Under the pieces are notes generated by a model. The model ran no database searches, was not told the DNA's origin, and was given only the letters and a program-made list of their open reading frames with translations. A DNA stretch of 22,248 nucleotides, taken from assembly GCA_003353825.1 (NCBI GenBank), contig PIVW01000033.1, forward strand, positions 1 through 22,248, read 5' to 3'. The DNA is from Chloroflexota bacterium. GTDB lineage: Bacteria; Chloroflexota; Anaerolineae; J102. The position numbers and the translations under genes were made by a program. Shown here piece after piece: positions 15,831-22,248 of this stretch (positions are counted from its first letter, which is position 1; each line of letters begins with the position of its first letter).

Positions 15831-17839
15831 CCAAATATCGAGTTTCAGCCGATATTGGCGGCACATTCACCGATTTCGTCGCCACCGATGAATCAGGCTG
15901 GATAATTACAGGCAAAGCGCCGACTACCCCCGAGAACCCGGCCCTTGGCGTATTACAAGGTGTCACTGATCTGATCGATAAGCCCGGTGATATCGATTTC
16001 CTCGTTCACGGCACCACCGTGGGCTTGAATGCCTTTTTAGAACGAAAGGGAGCGCGCGTTCTACTTGTCATGACAGCGGGCCTGCGCGACGCTTATTCCA
16101 TCGCTCGTGGCGATCGCAAGGAATTATATGCATTGCAGTATCGAAAACCAGAACGCTTGGTTCCTCGGCGAGACATTCATGAAGTGAGAGAACGTATCAA
16201 GTGGGATGGTACAGTATTTGAACCCCTGAACGTACAAGATTTCGATCCTATCATCGAAAAAGTCAGGGAGGAGAATATCCCTGCTTTGGCCATCTGCCTG
16301 ATCCACGCTTACGCTTATCCTCAGCATGAGATTGAGGCCAAAGAGATCTTGCAGGATGCGCTTCCGGACGTATCCATCTCTCTATCTCACGAGATCGCAC
16401 GAGAATGGCGCGAGTATGAACGGGCATCTTCGGCAGTAATGAATGCCTACATCGCCACCATCGTCGAGCGCTATCTTGTGAGTCTGGATAGTGAGGTCAG
16501 GAATCTAGGCGTCGATGTCACCTTGCATGTTATGCAATCGAGTGGTGGTGTGATGACCGTGGATGCGGCTCGAGAGCAGCCGGTGTATACCTTGTTATCA
16601 GGTCCTGTGGGCGGCACGATTGGCGGTATCGCTTTGTCAGAAGCGACCGGTCGCCCGAATTTACTGTGTGTGGATATGGGGGGAACCTCATTTGACCTGA
16701 GCCTTGTAGTCGACGGCAAGCCTGAGATCACCTCCGAGACAGAATTGGAAGGGCTGCCCCTACTCATGTCGATTGTCAATATCCATACCATTGGCGCCGG
16801 TGGTGGTTCGCTGGCCTGGCTGGAAGCAGGTGCGATGCGGGTGGGGCCACAGAGCGCCGGCGCAGTGCCCGGCCCTGTCTGTTACCGCCGAGGTGGTACC
16901 CAACCCACCGTTACCGACGCCAATCTTTTTCTGGGACGTTTGGGTTCTGACTCGCTGCTAAGTGGTCGCATGACCCTGGATGAGAAGGCTGCCGCACGTG
17001 CGATCCATACCATGGCGCAAGAGGTGGGGTTGGATGATGTCGCCTTCGCTGAGGGCATGCTGGCGATCACGAATGCCAAGATGGCCGATGCCATGCGCAC
17101 GATTACTGTCGAGCAGGGAATCGACCCTCGCGAGTTCGCACTGGTGGCCTTTGGTGGAGCGGGCCCCATGCACGCACTCTGGCTTGCACGCGAGCTGGAT
17201 ATCAGCGAAGTGATCATCCCCCGTTTCCCTGGAACTTTTTCGGCGTGGGGCATGCTGCAAACCGATATCCGCCACGATCTCACCCGAAATTTTTACTACC
17301 CCGCCAGCGGCGTCTCCAGTGACAGCATCACCCAAAGTTATCAGGAATTGCAGACAGAGGGTGTCTTCGCCCTACAAGAAGAAAAAGTGGCCGAAACTGA
17401 TATGTACTTCGTACGTTCGGCCGACATGCGTTACATTGGCCAGGAATACACGGTCAACGTTTCCGTCGATGAAGATGTTGACGTAAATCGCATTGTCGAA
17501 ACCTTCCATAATACCCACCACACGCGCTACGGACACTCGACGCCAAGCGCTCCGGTGGAACTCGTAAACCTGCGTTTGGCAGCCTTAGGCCGTCTGGAAC
17601 GAAGACAAACCAGCTACCAACCCTCAGAACCTGGTCGAGACCCGGTGACCGGCGTGAGGCATACCATTTTCTCGGAACAATCTCACGAAACACCCATCCT
17701 TTGGCGAGACTGGATCGGGCCTGACACCGACTTCCAAGGTCCCCTGGTTATCGAAGAAGATAGCGCCACAACTGTGGTGCCTCCAGGCCATTATATTCGA
17801 GTGGATCGCCTCGGCAATATCATCATTCGTGTGGAGTAA
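15827..17839 (+). CDS. hyuA: Hydantoinase/oxoprolinase subunit A
   Basis: A 670-residue HyuA-type subunit, the ATP-binding half of ATP-dependent ring-opening amidohydrolases (N-methylhydantoinase, 5-oxoprolinase) or of related carboxylases. The N-terminal actin-like motif is ADIGGTFTDFV (8-18). HGTTVGLNAFLERKG and TAGLRDAYSIARGDR follow, then the central VMQSSGGVM, LSGPVGG and MGGTSFDLSLV (near 284), and HTIGAGGGSLAW plus GPVCYRRGGTQPTVTDANL. The C-terminal third carries the oxoprolinase-type domain. Length is normal for a stand-alone A subunit. It is coupled to the small gene upstream, and HyuB begins six bases after its stop. Sequence alone cannot separate hydantoinase from oxoprolinase or acetophenone/acetone-carboxylase-like functions. 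Confidence 0.92.
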   Translation: MTKYRVSADIGGTFTDFVATDESGWIITGKAPTTPENPALGVLQGVTDLIDKPGDIDFLVHGTTVGLNAFLERKGARVLLVMTAGLRDAYSIARGDRKELYALQYRKPERLVPRRDIHEVRERIKWDGTVFEPLNVQDFDPIIEKVREENIPALAICLIHAYAYPQHEIEAKEILQDALPDVSISLSHEIAREWREYERASSAVMNAYIATIVERYLVSLDSEVRNLGVDVTLHVMQSSGGVMTVDAAREQPVYTLLSGPVGGTIGGIALSEATGRPNLLCVDMGGTSFDLSLVVDGKPEITSETELEGLPLLMSIVNIHTIGAGGGSLAWLEAGAMRVGPQSAGAVPGPVCYRRGGTQPTVTDANLFLGRLGSDSLLSGRMTLDEKAAARAIHTMAQEVGLDDVAFAEGMLAITNAKMADAMRTITVEQGIDPREFALVAFGGAGPMHALWLARELDISEVIIPRFPGTFSAWGMLQTDIRHDLTRNFYYPASGVSSDSITQSYQELQTEGVFALQEEKVAETDMYFVRSADMRYIGQEYTVNVSVDEDVDVNRIVETFHNTHHTRYGHSTPSAPVELVNLRLAALGRLERRQTSYQPSEPGRDPVTGVRHTIFSEQSHETPILWRDWIGPDTDFQGPLVIEEDSATTVVPPGHYIRVDRLGNIIIRVE

Positions 17840-17845
17840 AGCGCC

Positions 17846-19588
17846 ATGACAGAGCAACCAGCAAATGTTGACCCAATTACAACTGAAATAATCCGCAACG
17901 CCTTTGTATCTATCGCCCAAGATATGAATGCAACATTGATTCGCAGCGCCTATACGCCTATTATCTACGAGGGTAAAGACTGCTCGGTGGCTTTGCTAGA
18001 TGAGCATGGCGACGTACTGGGCCAGTCATTGGGGCTGCCTCTTTTTCTCGGGAATCTGGAAATCTGTGTGAAGCTCGCTGCTGAGATGTTCGGCTGGGAT
18101 GCCTTTCAGCCTGGTGATGTCTTTTATATGAATGATTCGTACATGACCGGTACCCACCTCAATGATTCAACCATCTTTGCGCCTATATTCTGGGAGGGGC
18201 GTCGCGTTGGCTTTGCTTCGACACGGGCGCATTGGCTGGATGTGGGGGCCAAGGATCCGGGTGGGGCCATGGATTCGCACGAGATATATCAGGAGGGTGT
18301 GCGCTGGGGGCCGACGAAACTTTATGAAAATGGCAAGGCCCGTGAGGATATGATCGACTTGTTGCGCCGGAACAGCCGCTTTGGTGATGGCCTTGTCGGC
18401 GATATGAATGCCCAGGTTGCGGCATGCCGTACCGGTGAAGTCCGCTTCAAGAAGATTCTGGATCGATTTGGATATGAAACCGTGGTGGGAGCGAGAGAAG
18501 AGATCTTCCGCCAATCCGAGCAATTGGAACGTGCTGCAGTGGCTGCCATTCCCGATGGTTCGTATTCCGCCGAAGGGCATTTGGATGATGATGGCCTGGG
18601 CAGCGACCCGGTGCCGGTCAAGCTGCGGGTGAATATCGAGGGCGACCAGATGACGGTGGATCTACAGGGTTCGGCCAATCAGACATATGGCCCGGTCAAT
18701 TGCGGTTTTGCCCAGACGATATCCGCAGTGCGGGTGGCATTCAAGCTATTGGTCAATCCCGACCGGCCTGTGGACGGCGGCACCTTCAGAACGCTGACTG
18801 TGAAAGCACCGGAGGGCTCGATTTTCCGAGCAACCGAGCCAGCAGCCTGCCAGTGGTATTTTTCTTCGTTGGGATTACTCATCGATCTCATTCCCAAAGC
18901 GCTGGCTTCGGCCTTACCCAACGAAGTGGCCGGAGCCCACTACGGCGATTCGATGGTCATTTACATTGCCGGAACAGATCCACGCAAAGGTGATACCCCT
19001 TATCTTGCTGTGGAACCTACACCAGGTGGTTGGGGCGCGTTTGCCAGTGGTGATGGTCAAGATGCTTTGATCAACAACGTCAATGGCGGTTTCAAGGATC
19101 TACCGGTAGAGGTGTACGAGAATAAATATCCTGTCATGCTCCAGCGTTATGGTTTTCGGCCAGATACAGGAGGGCCGGGCCGAACGCGAGGCGGCACCGG
19201 CATCTACCGTGAATATCATTTGGAAGCTTCGGCTGCTCTCTACCTCTGGTTCGAGCGCTCTGTAACACCTGCTTGGGGGTTATTTGGCGGCAAAGGTGCA
19301 GTTCCGCCTGATGTGGTAGTCAATCCCGATCGTGAGGATGAGAAGCATCTCCTCAAGATTAATGCCATGCCTCTGAGCCCTGGTGACGTGGTGCGCACGC
19401 AGACGGGTGGTGGGGGTGGCTTTGGCCCGTGTTGGGAGCGTGACCCGAACATGGTTCTCGAAGACGTGATCGATGGGTATGTTACTTGTAGCGGCGCCCA
19501 ACGTGACTACGGCGTTGTAGTACGAGAGGACCTCTCAATCGACGAAGCTGCCACGACCGCACGGCGCAAGCAGATGCAGGAGGCATAA
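17846..19588 (+). CDS. hyuB: Hydantoinase/oxoprolinase subunit B
   Basis: A 580-residue HyuB partner. The N-terminal segment DPITTEIIRNAFVSIAQDMNATLIRSAYTP is diagnostic, followed by FYMNDSYMTGTHLNDSTIFAP, RAHWLDVGAKDPGG, the GDMNAQVAA segment and C-terminal RGGTGIYREY (near 449) and GLFGGKGA. The conserved Asp/His positions in the NDSYMTGTHLND region likely form the metal/catalytic site of the family. It works with HyuA to couple ATP hydrolysis to opening of a lactam or imide ring. Spacing of six bases from hyuA and two to the next gene indicates one operon. Confidence 0.92.
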   Translation: MTEQPANVDPITTEIIRNAFVSIAQDMNATLIRSAYTPIIYEGKDCSVALLDEHGDVLGQSLGLPLFLGNLEICVKLAAEMFGWDAFQPGDVFYMNDSYMTGTHLNDSTIFAPIFWEGRRVGFASTRAHWLDVGAKDPGGAMDSHEIYQEGVRWGPTKLYENGKAREDMIDLLRRNSRFGDGLVGDMNAQVAACRTGEVRFKKILDRFGYETVVGAREEIFRQSEQLERAAVAAIPDGSYSAEGHLDDDGLGSDPVPVKLRVNIEGDQMTVDLQGSANQTYGPVNCGFAQTISAVRVAFKLLVNPDRPVDGGTFRTLTVKAPEGSIFRATEPAACQWYFSSLGLLIDLIPKALASALPNEVAGAHYGDSMVIYIAGTDPRKGDTPYLAVEPTPGGWGAFASGDGQDALINNVNGGFKDLPVEVYENKYPVMLQRYGFRPDTGGPGRTRGGTGIYREYHLEASAALYLWFERSVTPAWGLFGGKGAVPPDVVVNPDREDEKHLLKINAMPLSPGDVVRTQTGGGGGFGPCWERDPNMVLEDVIDGYVTCSGAQRDYGVVVREDLSIDEAATTARRKQMQEA

Positions 19589-19590
19589 CC

Positions 19591-20589
19591 ATGGCAAAGG
19601 TGTTGCAGTTTCACAAACACGGCGATATTGAGAATCTAAAGCTGGAAGAAATTGAGGTCCGCAAGCCAATCGCCGACGAAGTGCTCATTCAGGTTGATGC
19701 CTTCGCCCTCAATCGTTCCGATATAGGCTTTATGTCGGGCATTTATACGACCGAAACCACGGGCTTCCCTTCTCGCATAGGCAGCGAAGTGTCAGGTACC
19801 ATTGTAGATATCGGCCCTGAGGTGGGCGGCCTGCGTATAGGAGACAGCGTGGGCACGATACCCTTTCCCGGCAACAATCGTTATGGTGTCAGTGGCGAGA
19901 TGGCGATCGCCCCGGAATACGTGGTTACGCCCTCCCCGGCAGGGCTTTCAGCGGTGGAAGCGGCTTCAGTCTGGATGCAATACCTGACGGCCTATTTTGC
20001 CTTCTGTGAGAAGCTGACGCTAAACGCCGGTGAGTATGTATTCATGCCGGCTGCGAGCAGCAGTGCCGGTTTGGGCGCGATCCAATTCGCCAATATGCTG
20101 GGCGCAACGACCATTGCCGCCACCCGTACAGCGGAAAAGGTGGATTTCATCAGCGCTGCGGGTGCCGATCACGTTATCGTCAGCGATGAAGAGGATGTCG
20201 CCGCCCGCCTGCTCGAGATCACGGAGGGCGCGGGCGTGCGGGTGGCCTATGATCCTGTTTATGGCTCTTACGTGGGCAAGTACATTGCCGGCATGAGCAT
20301 GCACGGGCAGATCATCTCTTATGGCGTGCTCGATGAGGATATTTTCCAACTTCCTGTCAACATGTTTTACAGGCAGGCGACCGTCCTCCACTATTATTCG
20401 ATGTACAATCACGTGATGGACCCGGCGCAATTGGCGAGGGGAAAGGCGATGGTATATGGAGGGCTTGCCTCTGCCCAGTTGCGGCCCACCATCGATAGCG
20501 TCTATGCGCTTGACCAGTACATGGACGCCTACTGCCATATGCTAAGCAACCGGCAGAGGGGCAAGATCGTAGTTAAGGTAGCCGCTTGA
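19591..20589 (+). CDS. Zinc-independent MDR oxidoreductase, quinone-reductase-like
   Basis: A 332-residue medium-chain dehydrogenase/reductase. The N-terminal GroES-like part has VDAFALNRSDIGFMSG and GSEVSGTIVDIGPEV. The catalytic-zinc Cys/His and the four-Cys structural-zinc loop of alcohol dehydrogenases are absent, as in NADPH:quinone oxidoreductases. The nucleotide-binding loop is AASSSAGLGAIQFAN (about 153-167), followed by ATRTAEKVDFISAAGADHVI. The start codon lies in CATAACCATGG two bases after the hyuB stop, so it is translated as part of the operon. It probably reduces an enone or quinone-type intermediate; the substrate is unknown. Confidence 0.88.
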   Translation: MAKVLQFHKHGDIENLKLEEIEVRKPIADEVLIQVDAFALNRSDIGFMSGIYTTETTGFPSRIGSEVSGTIVDIGPEVGGLRIGDSVGTIPFPGNNRYGVSGEMAIAPEYVVTPSPAGLSAVEAASVWMQYLTAYFAFCEKLTLNAGEYVFMPAASSSAGLGAIQFANMLGATTIAATRTAEKVDFISAAGADHVIVSDEEDVAARLLEITEGAGVRVAYDPVYGSYVGKYIAGMSMHGQIISYGVLDEDIFQLPVNMFYRQATVLHYYSMYNHVMDPAQLARGKAMVYGGLASAQLRPTIDSVYALDQYMDAYCHMLSNRQRGKIVVKVAA

Positions 20590-20613
20590 ATATAGACACT
20601 AGGAGATCAAAGC

Positions 20614-21780
20614 ATGTTTGAAAAACGACTTGCCGCAGTGCGCACACAATTGCTTGCCCAACATATCGACTATCTCTGCCTGGTGCCCGGTTACAATCTC
20701 ACCTACCTGACCGGTGCAGAATTCATGCTGCTGGAACGCGCATTTCTGGTGTTCATTCCCGCAGATGACAACGCTGACATTGTGCTAGTCATGCCGGAGT
20801 TGGAGTGGCCGGCATGGCAACGCGAAGTGCCTGCCGAAGTGAGAGCTTTTACCTGGACTGACGAAAAGGGGCCGGACGAAGCCATGCGAGGCGTCGCCGA
20901 AATGCTGGTCGGGGCTAAGAGGGTTGCGGCAGAGTATCTGCGCATGCGCCTGTTGGAGTATTCGTTGCTGACACATGCTTTACCCGACATCGAAATCACC
21001 GAGGCTGAATCGGTAATGACTCCAGTACGCGTGCGCAAAGATGCTGATGAAATCGCATCCCATCGTCGCGCCATAAGCATCGCCGAGAAAGCGCTGGCCG
21101 ATGTCCTAGCGGAAGTGCGTCCCGGCATGACTGAACGAGAAATATGCAGCCGTCTCACAGCCGCTATGCTGCAGGGCTGCGGAGAAACCGTACCCATCGA
21201 ACCCCTGATACAAAGCGGCCCCAACTCGGCCATGCCCCATGGGCGCACCACGGAGCGTGTGATCGAGGAAGACGATATCCTCTTGATCGACTTTGTGACA
21301 ACGGTCAACGGCTATTTTTCGGACATCACCCGCACTTTTGTGGTTGGCGAGGAGCCGGATGGTAAACTGCGTGAGATCTACGGCGTTGTGCAGGCTGCCA
21401 ATGCAGGTGGACGGGAGACAGCAAGACCGGGGGTTTCGTGCCAGGATGTAGATCGGGCGGTGCGTAAAGTAATCGAAGGCGCTGGTTATGGAGAGTATTT
21501 CGTGCATCGCACCGGCCATGGTTTAGGACTGGATGTACACGAGGATCCGGGGATCGTCGAAGGCAACGAAACGCTCCTGGAACAAGGCATGGTTTTCACG
21601 ATTGAGCCAGGTATTTACATTCCCGGCTGGGGTGGCATCCGCATCGAAGATAATGTCGTCTTGACCGAAACGGGCTGCGATAGCATGTCAACTTTCGGTC
21701 GAGATTTGCAGTCGGTCGGGGTTAAGGGTAATTTCGGGATTAGTGACGCGTACGGCGAGTTTGGAACTCAGGATTCTTAG
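20614..21780 (+). CDS. M24-family metallopeptidase, Xaa-Pro dipeptidase-like
   Basis: A 388-residue cytosolic protein with a creatinase-like N-terminal domain (1-140) and a pita-bread catalytic domain. All five expected metal ligands are present: Asp226 and Asp237 in LLIDFVTTVNGYFSDITRTF, His302 in HRTGHGLGLDVHEDP, Glu331 in FTIEPGIYI and Glu345 in IRIEDN. The complete set argues for a true metal-dependent aminopeptidase P/prolidase, which cleaves the bond before proline, and against the non-metal creatinase. AGGAGA at 20601-20606 supports the start, 24 bases after the previous gene. An M24 enzyme in a Hyu operon could also release an amide or N-acyl product, so prolidase activity is inferred. 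Confidence 0.88.
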   Translation: MFEKRLAAVRTQLLAQHIDYLCLVPGYNLTYLTGAEFMLLERAFLVFIPADDNADIVLVMPELEWPAWQREVPAEVRAFTWTDEKGPDEAMRGVAEMLVGAKRVAAEYLRMRLLEYSLLTHALPDIEITEAESVMTPVRVRKDADEIASHRRAISIAEKALADVLAEVRPGMTEREICSRLTAAMLQGCGETVPIEPLIQSGPNSAMPHGRTTERVIEEDDILLIDFVTTVNGYFSDITRTFVVGEEPDGKLREIYGVVQAANAGGRETARPGVSCQDVDRAVRKVIEGAGYGEYFVHRTGHGLGLDVHEDPGIVEGNETLLEQGMVFTIEPGIYIPGWGGIRIEDNVVLTETGCDSMSTFGRDLQSVGVKGNFGISDAYGEFGTQDS

Positions 21781-21801
21781 CTTGATGGTATGAAAAAGTG
21801 C

Positions 21802-21829
21802 TTGACATGACATTGCTATCGTGTATAGT
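21802..21829 (+). promoter_or_regulatory. Near-consensus sigma-70 promoter before the aconitase-X gene
   Basis: TTGACA at 21802-21807 and TATAGT at 21824-21829 are separated by 16 bases. The expected transcription start is near 21836. This is the best promoter in the window and implies a new transcript after the M24 gene. Confidence 0.7.
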
Positions 21830-21894
21830 TTATGGCGCAGAGCAGAGCGCTTTTATCCCGACGCGTCAGCTCATACATCAAGGACAGCACCTGC

Positions 21895-22248
21895 GTGGCC
21901 CGATCCAACAACGAGATAGAACTCAGCAAATCTGATAGCGCTGCCCTCAAAGGTGCGGCAGGTCCGGCCGTGAAGATGGCCATGAGAATACTGGTGAAGA
22001 TGGCAGTCCTTTACGGTGCAAGAGCGTTGCTGGACATCACTCAGGCACATATCGACAGTACAGTCTATGTTGGAGATGCCGGCCTGGAGTATGCCGAAAG
22101 ACTCGCCAGCATGGGCGCGAAGGTGGCAGTACCCACGACACTCAATGTCAGTGGCGTCGATGAATACCACTGGCAGGAATGGCCTGTACCGCCAGAGTGG
22201 GCAGGAAAGGCTCGCCGCCAGATGGACGCTTATCAAAACATGGGGCGC
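21895..22248 (+). CDS. Aconitase X (AcnX) N-terminal part, truncated by window end
   Basis: 118 residues run in frame to the last base. Landmarks of the AcnX catalytic domain are clear: ELSKSDSAALKGAAGPAVKMAM, AHIDSTVYVGDAGLEYAERL, GAKVAVPTTLNV and RRQMDAYQNMG. Family members include hydroxyproline dehydratases and archaeal phosphomevalonate dehydratase. GTG 21895 is chosen because AAGGA lies at 21880-21884 and the family's N-terminus begins about here. The frame continues upstream to ATG 21832, but that codon lies before the predicted transcription start. The small swivelling (DUF126) domain is not fused at this end; it may be at the C-terminus or in a separate gene beyond the window. Confidence 0.85.
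   Translation, partial: MARSNNEIELSKSDSAALKGAAGPAVKMAMRILVKMAVLYGARALLDITQAHIDSTVYVGDAGLEYAERLASMGAKVAVPTTLNVSGVDEYHWQEWPVPPEWAGKARRQMDAYQNMGR

Overview
All recognisable genes lie on the plus strand. Composition (mid-50s % GC by eye), lipoproteins whose lipobox is followed by a long Ala/Pro/Glu-rich tether, an extracellular heme/FG-GAP fusion protein, and transport plus catabolic operons point to an uncultured-type Chloroflexota (Anaerolineae/Caldilineae-like) genome. That placement is inference from style only; there is no rRNA or other phylogenetic marker.

Left edge (1-972) is a decayed region. It holds the C-terminal end of an unidentified ORF, a 127-bp MITE-like element with 14-bp terminal inverted repeats and an 8-bp target duplication, and a broken fragment resembling DUF2961/GH172 proteins. 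An isolated NAD(P)-binding atypical SDR follows (973-1668).

From 2009 to 6698 there is a Ugp-like CUT1 import cluster: two permeases, a UgpB-like binding lipoprotein and a lipoprotein glycerophosphodiester phosphodiesterase. The content mirrors enteric ugpBAECQ but has no ATPase, and the phosphodiesterase appears to be exported. The simplest reading is that glycerophosphodiesters are cleaved at the cell surface and glycerol-3-phosphate or the intact diester is imported. A 126-nt four-hairpin repeat occurs twice, after ugpE and after the phosphodiesterase.

From 6852 to 11030 lies one very large gene for a lipoprotein of about 1392 residues. It combines a beta-propeller, a di-heme cytochrome c peroxidase/MauG-type domain, seven FG-GAP repeats and a C-terminal ASPIC/UnbV domain.

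From 11114 to the right end is a catabolic region. It contains a glutamine-synthetase-like ligase without the usual ammonia-site loop, a classical SDR, a broken RbsA-type ATPase with an intact RbsC-type permease, and a tight operon: small dimeric alpha/beta-barrel-like protein, HyuA, HyuB, quinone-reductase-like MDR and M24 aminopeptidase/prolidase. After a near-consensus promoter, the start of an aconitase-X gene runs off the window. The right half looks like a pathway for an amide, lactam or imino-acid substrate; the exact substrate cannot be read from sequence.
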